This document shows, piece by piece, positions 1-6,587 of a stretch of DNA of 14,570 nucleotides (its first letter is position 1; every line of letters begins with the position of its first letter). A program made the position numbers and the translations under genes. The DNA comes from CAYTES01 sp964436935 (lineage in GTDB: Bacteria; Patescibacteriota; Gracilibacteria; UBA1369; UBA12473). The stretch spans positions 1-14,570 of the forward strand of contig CAYTES010000035.1 of NCBI GenBank assembly GCA_964436935.1, written 5' to 3'. The notes under the pieces were generated by a model. It saw only the letters and a list, made by a program, of their open reading frames with translations, was not told where the DNA came from and did not search any database.

Positions 1-851
1 ATGGCCAGTTCTTTATTCTGGAGCTGGCTCCGTTCATTTTGACACTGAACCACAATTCCGGTGGGCAGGTGGGTGATCCGAACCGCGGAATCAGTGGTGT
101 TCACGCCCTGTCCGCCGTGGCCCCCCGCCCGAAACACATCGATTTTCAGATCCTCGTCTTTGATCTGCAGTTCATTGGCTTCAATTTCCGGCACCACTTC
201 CACCCGACAAAAGGACGTTTCGCGGGTATGTTTAACGTTAAAAGGGGAAAGTCGCACCAACCGGTGCATGCCCGCTTCTTCTTTGAGCAACCCATAAGTA
301 AAATCGCCTTCCACCCGCAGGGTCGCACTTTTAATGCCCGCTTCTTCTCCATCTGATTTTTCAACCAAGCTTATTTTCCATCCCTTGCCTTCCGCATAGC
401 GGGTATACATTCGAAGCAACATTTCGGCCCAATCCTGGGCATCGGTGCCTCCGGCACTGGCATGAAGCGAAAGCATCGCGGGGCTGGCATCGTACTTTCC
501 ACTCAAATACAGTTGAATTTCCAAGTCTTGATAGGTTTTTTCCAACCCTTCCACCTGCTTTTTAAGCTCCGCCGCTTCGTCGGGATGCTCCTCTTCATTG
601 ATGAGCGTGGCCAGCTCTTGCCCATCGATAAGGTCGGTCTTCAACCGTTTCCATGCCGTTACTTTACGGTCCAATATGCCTTGTTCACGAGCAATGTGCT
701 GGGCTTTTTGGGCGTTGTCCCAAAAACCGGGAGCTTGCATTTCTTCTTCAAGATTTTTAATTTTCTGTTCCAATTCGGGCAACTTCAAAAATTTGAGCCC
801 GTCCTGGACTTTTTTTTCGAGAAGACGTAACCGGTCGAGCAGCTCTTGCAT
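1..851 (-). CDS. prfB: Peptide chain release factor 2 (RF2), 3' end cut by window edge
   Basis: RF2 recognises UAA and UGA stop codons in the ribosomal A site and triggers peptide release. The first 283 codons are visible; about 80 C-terminal residues lie beyond base 1. An N-terminal helical domain (FWD at residues 43-45) is followed by the codon-recognition region with the RF2-specific SPF tripeptide at 202-204, then the catalytic GGQ at 246-248 and the conserved stretch TTDSAVRITHLPTG (251-264). SPF and GGQ sit within a few residues of their E. coli positions. Start ATG at 849-851 gives the usual N-terminus; an in-frame GTG lies six codons upstream. No Shine-Dalgarno site is seen, but an extended -10-like TGGTATCCT ends 8 nt before the ATG, which would make the message nearly leaderless. 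The in-frame UGA used for autoregulation in many prfB genes is absent. The residues flanking GGQ are unusual (see findings). It lies 49 bp downstream of the HD-PP2C gene on the same strand. Confidence 0.96.
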   Translation of the reverse strand, partial: MQELLDRLRLLEKKVQDGLKFLKLPELEQKIKNLEEEMQAPGFWDNAQKAQHIAREQGILDRKVTAWKRLKTDLIDGQELATLINEEEHPDEAAELKKQVEGLEKTYQDLEIQLYLSGKYDASPAMLSLHASAGGTDAQDWAEMLLRMYTRYAEGKGWKISLVEKSDGEEAGIKSATLRVEGDFTYGLLKEEAGMHRLVRLSPFNVKHTRETSFCRVEVVPEIEANELQIKDEDLKIDVFRAGGHGGQGVNTTDSAVRITHLPTGIVVQCQNERSQLQNKELA

Positions 852-900
852 ACTTTCATAGGATACCACAAAAAATACGGCAAAAAAGGAGGCCTTGCGT

Positions 901-2553
901 TTAAGATAACACTACTTCGATTTCCAGTCCACACGCATCATCGTGGGTTTTGAGGCGTGGGTTTTTGAGGTCGTGATCCGCTTCCTCAAGTTCTCGAGTG
1001 GCGCGCAACAACTCGGCGATACCTCCCTTTTTCAGGGCGAGATTCATGAGCATTCTTCTTTGCAACTCTTTAACCTGTCCGGGGTTCTGTTCATTTTCTT
1101 CGGCGGGAGGCAACATGCCATCGGTCATCAGATAGACCTTGCAGCCCGGCTCCAGTTGAATCATTCCGGTTTCAATATATTTCTCGAGAACTTCATTGGA
1201 TGTGATTCCCTTGAGCATTCCGTAGCCTGTCCCGTCCGGCCGATTTTCCACCTCGTGGTGGTTGTGAGTAATCAAGGCTTGAGATTCGGGATCACTAAAT
1301 GCCTCCTGCGGAGTAAGGCCTTTTTCATGACAGAGCCTTTGGACCAAACTGATTTCCTGGGCTTCGTACGGCGTGACTTTGTCTAAAACATAATGATGTA
1401 TGCGCCCGTCGGGTCGTTGGACAACCAATCGGCAGTCTCCGATGGCCGCATAACGGAGTACTCCGGTTTTTTTATTGAGACGTATCGCCACAGCCGCGGC
1501 TCCGAATAAATCCAATGTTTTTAAGAAAGTTTCGCCACCTTCTCCTGTCAGAGCTTCGGTTAGGAGACGTGCTTTTTCCGACAAGGCCGTATTCATCTCC
1601 AAAAGAGCACTGAGTGGATCTTTAGAAGCCCCGAAAGTGTTGTGGGTTTTGGTTGCCGTTTCGGCGGCAATCTGTCCGGTGGTCTTTCCGTTTATCTTTT
1701 GTCCAAAGGTCGAAGCTCCATCCACGACGGTAGCGGAAAGCCAATTCTCGTCTTCGATCACCGAACTTCGGTCTTCGCTCAACTCCGGATCGTCGCCGCG
1801 ACGCTGATCCCGAACTTCAATCATGATTGTTTTTAAATTTAACAATTCTACGTCTCGTCGGATGACTTCCTCTATTTTTTGATTGATCAGGTGCGCAATG
1901 AACGTAGCGGTCTCTACTCCATTAGGTTTTATATAACCGTTTTTTCTCAACCGTTGCTCAAGCTCTCGATCCAACTGTTCCATAATGCGTCTCTCCGTCT
2001 GCCAATAGCTCACTCCCGGCGGCAACAAAGACCCCAACACTTTCGCCATCGTGGCATCCGGACGTTTTTCCTCTTCGCGATCCAGTCGCTGAGGCCACGG
2101 AAGGATGGCGGTTTCCGCAGTCATGTTGTCGACATAAAAGAGTAAGTTTTGCAAAAAGTCTCCTCGTCCCTGAGCCAATTCCGTCAAAATATATCTTTCT
2201 TTGGTGCCTTGCATGATGTGGCGCACCGCGGGATCGATTTGTTCCACGATGGTTTCGGTGGGCATTTCATTTTCAAAATCTTTCGGCTTGATGTCCCGTC
2301 GTTTGTCCCAATCGTGCAACGCCGCCGCTCGTTCCAATTGTTCAATTTCTTCCGTAGACAGACCCAGCAATTCCCCCAAAACCCCAACCCCCACCGCTTC
2401 TTTGAGCTCATGCTGAATCACATTCAACCATCCGTCCCTTCGGGTCAATTTTCCTTCTTTCATGCCCATTCCCAACTCCTCCGCCAACTCCAATGCCTTG
2501 GTTTGAAAATAGCGTCTTTCCACTAGACCGAGATCGTGTGGTTTATTTTCCAT
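901..2553 (-). CDS. HD-domain / PP2C-type protein phosphatase fusion
   Basis: The protein has 550 residues and no signal peptide or membrane segment, so it is probably cytosolic. Residues ~40-150 look like an HD metal-dependent phosphohydrolase domain: H48, the H80-D81 pair inside AALHDWDKR, and D142 in YVDNM are in the order of HD metal ligands. Residues ~270-550 look like a PP2C (PPM) Ser/Thr phosphatase: VVDGAST (277-282), AAIGDCRLVV (369-378), LMTDGM (475-480) and HDDACGLEI (537-545) match the Asp-bearing metal motifs in order. A charged, probably helical linker (~150-265) joins them. PP2C enzymes remove phosphate from Ser/Thr in signalling; HD domains commonly cut phosphate esters such as nucleotides. 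The substrates here are unknown. ATG 2553 is 8 nt downstream of a TAAAAT -10 box, so the message may be leaderless. prfB follows on the same strand. Domain calls are from motifs only; the PP2C half is the more secure. Confidence 0.8.
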   Translation of the reverse strand: MENKPHDLGLVERRYFQTKALELAEELGMGMKEGKLTRRDGWLNVIQHELKEAVGVGVLGELLGLSTEEIEQLERAAALHDWDKRRDIKPKDFENEMPTETIVEQIDPAVRHIMQGTKERYILTELAQGRGDFLQNLLFYVDNMTAETAILPWPQRLDREEEKRPDATMAKVLGSLLPPGVSYWQTERRIMEQLDRELEQRLRKNGYIKPNGVETATFIAHLINQKIEEVIRRDVELLNLKTIMIEVRDQRRGDDPELSEDRSSVIEDENWLSATVVDGASTFGQKINGKTTGQIAAETATKTHNTFGASKDPLSALLEMNTALSEKARLLTEALTGEGGETFLKTLDLFGAAAVAIRLNKKTGVLRYAAIGDCRLVVQRPDGRIHHYVLDKVTPYEAQEISLVQRLCHEKGLTPQEAFSDPESQALITHNHHEVENRPDGTGYGMLKGITSNEVLEKYIETGMIQLEPGCKVYLMTDGMLPPAEENEQNPGQVKELQRRMLMNLALKKGGIAELLRATRELEEADHDLKNPRLKTHDDACGLEIEVVLS

Positions 2554-2561
2554 TTCTCTCT

Positions 2562-2589
2562 ATTTTACATCTTTATTTATTTTTGTCAA
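2562..2589 (-). promoter_or_regulatory. Promoter for the HD-PP2C gene
   Basis: Read on the minus strand, a perfect -35 TTGACA (2589-2584) is followed after 16 bp by TAAAAT (2567-2562). The expected transcription start falls within a few bases of the ATG at 2553, so little or no leader remains. The -35 box overlaps that of the opposite promoter. Confidence 0.65.
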
Positions 2590-2612
2590 TTTAACTCCGT
2601 GTGGGGTATGTT
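2583..2612 (+). promoter_or_regulatory. Promoter for the flippase gene
   Basis: TTGTCA (2583-2588), an 18-bp spacer, then TATGTT (2607-2612). The expected start of transcription, about 7 bases after the -10 box, falls on the ATG at 2619, which predicts a leaderless mRNA and helps choose that start. Confidence 0.6.
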
Positions 2613-2618
2613 ATCGAC

Positions 2619-4103
2619 ATGTCGATGGCACGAAAAATTCTTTCGAATACCTTCATTCAGATCGGTGGAAAAATCGTAGGAGCGCTGATCAGTGTGGTGA
2701 TTGTGAAGTTGATCACCAATTTTTTGAGCGTGGAAGGCTATGGGCAGTATGTTTCGGTCTATGAATTCTTGGCTTTCTTTGGGATCATTGCCGATTTGGG
2801 ATTATTCACGATTGCGGTCCGAGAAATGGCCAAGAATGAGCAACCGCCCGAATTTATTCTGGGGAATATTTTGAGCATGCGGACGCTGTTTTCGCTGGGG
2901 GCAATGGGATTGGCTATTCTGGTGGCTTTTATCGTGCCTCAGTATCAGGGAACCTATATCCCGATCGGAGTGGCGATTGCTTCCATCTCGGTTTTTTTCT
3001 CTATTCTGAACGGGACGGTTTCGAGTGTCCTTCAAATTCACCTCAAAATGCAGTACCCCACGATTGCTTTGGTCGTGGGTAAAATAGTGAGTGTTGGTTA
3101 CATGATTTACGTGATTTTGGTTGCGTTTCAAGCGCCATCGGCTGAGGCGTTTTACCAGCTACTCTGGGCGGGCGTGGCCGGGAACTTTTTGATGCTAGTC
3201 ATCACCTGGTTTTATGCCGCCAAGTACGCCAAAATCCAATTTTTATTCGATTTTTATTACTGGAGAAATACCCTGGTCAAGGCCCTTCCGTACGGGATTG
3301 CTTTGATTTTAAACATGATTTATTTCCGGTTCGATTCCATCCTATTGCTGCTACTCAAGGACTCAAGGGAAGTGGCTTATTATGGCGTTCCGATGCGCAT
3401 TTTGGATATCCTTTCGATCATTCCAGTGTATTTCATGAATTCCGTGCTTCCCGTGTTGACGATCTGTATTAAAGAGAATGTGCAAAAAGCCCAGCAAATC
3501 GTTCAGCACTGTTTTGATTTCATGCTGTCTTTGGCGGTTCCCATCGTGGTGGGGGCTCAGGTATTGGCTTATCCTTTAATTTTTATCATCAGTAGTCCGG
3601 ATTATTTGAGTCGGCTGGGCGACGGTTTTTATGGGTCGGATATTGCCCTTCGCATCTTGATTGTGGCCATGGCTTTTTCGTTCATCAGCTCCATTTTCAC
3701 CTTCAGTCTCATTTCCATTGGCAATCAGGGAAAACTCCTTTTTATCAGTTTGGGGGGAGCGGTAGTGAATTTGGCGTGCAATTTTATTGTGATTCCACGA
3801 TTTGGCTTCCTGGGTGCCGCATTCACCAGTGTTTTGAGTGAAGCCTTTATTTTGACTTTTGCCTTCCTCATGCTGCGTCAATATTTTCCTTTAAAGCTCC
3901 ATTTTGGAGCCGCCTTTAAAATTCTGTTCTCAGCGTTGATCATGGGAGTGGTGGTGTGGGTTTTGAGAGATCCGCTTTATGGGCTTATTGAAAACTTCAA
4001 CTTCTTGGTGTTGTTGCCCTTGGGGGTGGCGGTGTACGGTTTCATGCTCTGGGCCACCGGGGTGATCAATAAGGAGCGGTTGGCATTGTTGAGGGGGAAA
4101 TAA
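2619..4103 (+). CDS. Polysaccharide/lipid-linked oligosaccharide flippase (Wzx-like, MOP superfamily)
   Basis: The product is a 494-residue multi-pass inner-membrane protein with about a dozen hydrophobic segments and short charged loops. The N-terminus (ARKILSNTFIQIGGKIVGAL, then FLSVEGYGQYVSVYEF and ADLGLFTIAVREMA) has the pattern of polysaccharide-export flippases: an amphipathic start, a G-Y-G turn after the first helix, and a DLGL-x-R segment in the second to third helix. This family moves undecaprenyl-linked sugar units across the membrane for surface polysaccharide or glycan assembly. Length fits the family. The frame stays open to a GTG at 2601, but that codon lies inside the promoter, so ATG 2619 (or ATG 2625) is preferred; no Shine-Dalgarno site precedes either. 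No glycosyltransferase genes are adjacent, so the substrate cannot be guessed. MurJ, the lipid II flippase, is a relative and cannot be strictly excluded. Confidence 0.85.
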   Translation: MSMARKILSNTFIQIGGKIVGALISVVIVKLITNFLSVEGYGQYVSVYEFLAFFGIIADLGLFTIAVREMAKNEQPPEFILGNILSMRTLFSLGAMGLAILVAFIVPQYQGTYIPIGVAIASISVFFSILNGTVSSVLQIHLKMQYPTIALVVGKIVSVGYMIYVILVAFQAPSAEAFYQLLWAGVAGNFLMLVITWFYAAKYAKIQFLFDFYYWRNTLVKALPYGIALILNMIYFRFDSILLLLLKDSREVAYYGVPMRILDILSIIPVYFMNSVLPVLTICIKENVQKAQQIVQHCFDFMLSLAVPIVVGAQVLAYPLIFIISSPDYLSRLGDGFYGSDIALRILIVAMAFSFISSIFTFSLISIGNQGKLLFISLGGAVVNLACNFIVIPRFGFLGAAFTSVLSEAFILTFAFLMLRQYFPLKLHFGAAFKILFSALIMGVVVWVLRDPLYGLIENFNFLVLLPLGVAVYGFMLWATGVINKERLALLRGK

Positions 4104-4138
4104 TTTTCAATTTTAAGGATTTAAAATCCCAATAATTG

Positions 4139-4173
4139 GTCTATTTTGTGGATGAAGACTCCATAAAATAGAC
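4139..4173. repeat. Inverted repeat (14-bp stem) between convergent genes
   Basis: GTCTATTTTGTGGA (4139-4152) and TCCATAAAATAGAC (4160-4173) are complementary except at one position, which is a G-U pair in the plus-strand RNA; the loop is 7 nt. It lies between the flippase stop and the end of the opposing broken gene, where a terminator is expected, but no T run follows on either strand. It could act as a 3'-end stabiliser or a factor-dependent terminator. Confidence 0.6.
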
Positions 4174-4226
4174 TGAGGCATGACCTTTATGGGAAAATAC
4201 ACCCCAAAGGAGTGGATCGGGAGAAA

Positions 4227-5041
4227 TCAAGAATCAAAGTTCAAATTGACCCTGAGTACCCGGCGAGAACCCAGAAGGTGACCTTTATAGCCGGGAAGAA
4301 ATCTATCGGAATGTATAAAAGAGTACTCAATTTTAGAGCAGGCATAGAGTGTGTAGGAAGGATTTTTGCCAATTTCTATCCAAGTGAACTGTTGAACTCC
4401 ATAGAACTTTTCCGGTTCAAACTGTCCCGTATTTTTACGTTTATATTCTTGTAAAGTAGCCAGCCCTCGGCCTGAAATAACGTTTACTCCTAGGGGGATT
4501 TGGGTATCATCTCCTTCAATCACCACGGGCTGACCCGCTTCATTGAGAGTACAAACCCGAGTCGCCCTTGACCGAGACTGATCATAATCAAGGCCTTCGC
4601 CATCCGGACCAAACGTGTCGCGCGCAGGCTCGGTGCAACCATCTCCCATAACCAATTGACCCGCTTCATTCAACTCCCAAAATTCGCCGTCTTTCAAGGT
4701 GGCTAACTCCACTAAAAATGCCTCGATATTTGGAATCGCTTTCACCACGTCTAAACCTGTGCGTACCTTGCCCTTACAGGTACGATCTGTCACAGAAAGC
4801 AATTGATGGTCCTAACCAACGGGATAAGGCGCTGGTCTACGTAGTCTAAATCTAACATTTCGAAACGATCGGATGGGAGTTGTTTCACCACCGTTTCTGA
4901 GACTATTTTTTGTACGTCAATAACCGGCTTAACCGTTTTTTCATCACTTAAATCTACATCTATCCCGAGCCAACGATCATTTGGGGCTTCGGTACCGATA
5001 AGTTCCCACGGTCTACTATCTCCTCCTGGATTTGAAGTCAT
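4227..5041 (-). pseudogene. Frameshifted gene of unknown function (DUF4256-like at a guess)
   Basis: Two minus-strand frames abut: 5041-4790 (83 residues from ATG, ending TGA) and a second frame open from about 4811 down to its TAG or other stop at 4227 (about 190 residues). Neither alone looks complete: the downstream piece has no good start, only a TTG at 4802, and a TAG stop in its frame at 4814-4812. Joining them by one extra base near 4808-4814, for example a third G in AGGACC, gives the smooth reading LIPLVRDHQLLSVTDRT and a protein of about 270 residues. The C-terminal half is rich in aromatic and charged residues: LQEYKR, FTWIEIGKNPS, and a closing GSRRVLRVN. Its shape recalls DUF4256 proteins (a W-[IV] stretch and a terminal RG-x-R-x-L-x-V), but that is from memory and weak. 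No function is assigned. It may be a true pseudogene, a base missing from the assembly, or a -1 frameshift; no classic slippery heptamer is visible. Confidence 0.6.
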
Positions 5042-5166
5042 TGTAATGATGTTAATCTATAAGAAATTATCGTAACATCTTCCTTTATAATAAGCAAATT
5101 CCCTCAATGGCATGCATCTCAAAACTCTAAGGATTCACATCTCTCCGTGCCCTTGAGTGATTGCAT

Positions 5167-6489
5167 TTAATTCTTCACCCACTGCTTAAACTTTTCGCCC
5201 CGTTCTTTGTAGTTGGAAAACTCTTCAAAGCTGGCGCATGCCGGGGAAAGCAGCACCACATCGCCGGGCTCCGCGATGTGGTTTGCCTGTTCGATTGCTT
5301 TATGAAGTGTGGCCACACGAATCACTTTTAGACTGCTTTTTTTATTCTTTTTGAGTGCCCTTACCGTTTCAATGGCTTTGTTCATGCGCTCCGCCGACGC
5401 TTTTCCGGTTAAAATCACCGCCTTTAGATTTTTTTGCGCCACACACGCCGCGGCCCACGCCGCAAAATCGCTCTGTTTTTCAGAACCTCCCGCCAGCAGG
5501 ATGAGGGGTTTTTCAAAAGATCGTATCCCGGCAATGGACGTTTCGGGGGTGGTGGAAAAAGAATCGTTGTAATAGGCGACGCCTTCAACAGTCCCCGCCG
5601 GCTCCAGGCGATGCGGAAGTCCCTTGAATCGACGAAGGACGCCGCGTATGGTTTTTGGGGCCAAATCAAAAAGCTGTGCCACCGCCACCGCAGGCAAAAT
5701 ATTTTCCAAATTGTGAGCCCCCAATAAACCGACTTCTTTTTTCGCACCAATCGAAATGGTGTTTTCTTTCGTTTTAAAAACAATGTCCTCTCCAAGCAAT
5801 TGCGCCCCGCTCTCTAAATCCGATTCGGTGCTCACGGGAACTTTATGCGCTTTTGTGAGCCGGACCAATTCCGTGACTACGGGGTCATCGGCGTTAAAAA
5901 TCACCACATCCCGATCGGTTTGGTGGGCGATCAAGCGTGCCTTGGCCTGATGATATTCCTGCAAATCTTTATGGTAGTCCATATGTTCCGGTGTGATCCG
6001 AAGGAGCACCGCCACATGCGGGCTGTAACGGAGATGCTGGGTCTGAAAACTGGAAAGCTCCAACACCACCACGGATTGCGGGGTGAGTTGATCCAAAAAT
6101 TCAAGCGGCGGATTGCCGATATTGCCACCAAGGTAAACATCGTAACCCCCTTTTTTTAGCAACCGATAAATGAGTGTGGAGGTGGTTCCTTTCCCCTTGG
6201 TTCCTGTCACGCCAATGACGGGACAAGGACAATGTTCCAAAAAATAATCGATCACGGTGGTGAAGGAAAGATGTTTTACTTTTTCAGGAAGAATACCCGG
6301 ACTTTTGAAAATCAAATCCGCTTCAATACCCCTTTGAAAAACATCGGGGCCCACATGAAATTCTCCCGGATTTTCATTAAAAGAAAGCGTCTCATTTTCA
6401 TCATAAATAAGGATTTCGGCTTCTTTCGTTTTGAAATAGTCCGCAACCGCTTTTCCCTCCGTACCAAATCCCAGGATGGCAATCTTCAT
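5167..6489 (-). CDS. murD: UDP-N-acetylmuramoylalanine--D-glutamate ligase
   Basis: MurD adds D-glutamate to UDP-MurNAc-L-Ala, using ATP, in the cytoplasmic part of peptidoglycan synthesis. The 440 residues match the family length. Domain 1 opens with a Rossmann-like ILGFGTEGKA (5-14). The central ATPase domain has the P-loop GTKGKGTT (96-103), ELSSFQT (144-150), TPEHMDYH (166-173), the candidate carbamylated lysine K183 in YHQAKARL, and NADDP (199-203). The C-terminal ligase domain has GLPHRLEP, YYNDSFSTTPETS and the closing LLSPACASFEEFSNYKERG. The P-loop has an extra Lys-Gly character (KGKGTT rather than NGKTT/NGKST) but keeps the essential GK-x-T. The gene stands alone, not in a division and cell wall (dcw) cluster. 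Its ATG lies 10 nt after a TATAAA box on the minus strand, so the message would have almost no leader. No Shine-Dalgarno site is present. Confidence 0.95.
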   Translation of the reverse strand: MKIAILGFGTEGKAVADYFKTKEAEILIYDENETLSFNENPGEFHVGPDVFQRGIEADLIFKSPGILPEKVKHLSFTTVIDYFLEHCPCPVIGVTGTKGKGTTSTLIYRLLKKGGYDVYLGGNIGNPPLEFLDQLTPQSVVVLELSSFQTQHLRYSPHVAVLLRITPEHMDYHKDLQEYHQAKARLIAHQTDRDVVIFNADDPVVTELVRLTKAHKVPVSTESDLESGAQLLGEDIVFKTKENTISIGAKKEVGLLGAHNLENILPAVAVAQLFDLAPKTIRGVLRRFKGLPHRLEPAGTVEGVAYYNDSFSTTPETSIAGIRSFEKPLILLAGGSEKQSDFAAWAAACVAQKNLKAVILTGKASAERMNKAIETVRALKKNKKSSLKVIRVATLHKAIEQANHIAEPGDVVLLSPACASFEEFSNYKERGEKFKQWVKN

Positions 6490-6499
6490 AACTCTATTT

Positions 6500-6529
6500 T
6501 TTATAGACTCCTAATTGTAAATTTTTCAG
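6500..6529 (-). promoter_or_regulatory. Probable murD promoter
   Basis: On the minus strand, a weak -35 CTGAAA (6529-6524) is followed by an 18-bp spacer and TATAAA (6505-6500). The predicted start leaves about 3 nt of leader before the murD ATG at 6489. It overlaps the rnj promoter on the other strand. Confidence 0.45.
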
Positions 6530-6543
6530 AAACCGCGTATAAT
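6515..6543 (+). promoter_or_regulatory. Promoter for rnj
   Basis: TTGTAA (6515-6520), a 17-bp spacer and a perfect TATAAT (6538-6543). Transcription should start near 6550 and give a leader of about 37 nt before the ATG at 6588. The leader is A-rich and contains no clear Shine-Dalgarno site. Confidence 0.75.
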
Positions 6544-6587
6544 GGAATCGACTAAGAGTATTATTCACACAAAACTTAATAAGTTCA

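Noticed and set aside
770..851. Programmed +1 frameshift in prfB
   Set aside because: The N-terminal coding frame runs without interruption from the ATG into the conserved domain; no in-frame TGA or CTT-TGA-C site is present.
943..2526. Several plus-strand open frames opposite the HD-PP2C gene
   Set aside because: The minus-strand frame has complete domain motifs and its own promoter; the plus-strand frames show none.
4180..4289. TGACCTTTAT occurring twice near the end of the broken gene
   Set aside because: A 10-bp repeat with no extended similarity or symmetry; likely chance.
4212..4454. Plus-strand open frame of 80 codons opposite the broken gene
   Set aside because: It mirrors a coding-looking minus-strand sequence, has no promoter or ribosome binding site, and its composition is not protein-like.
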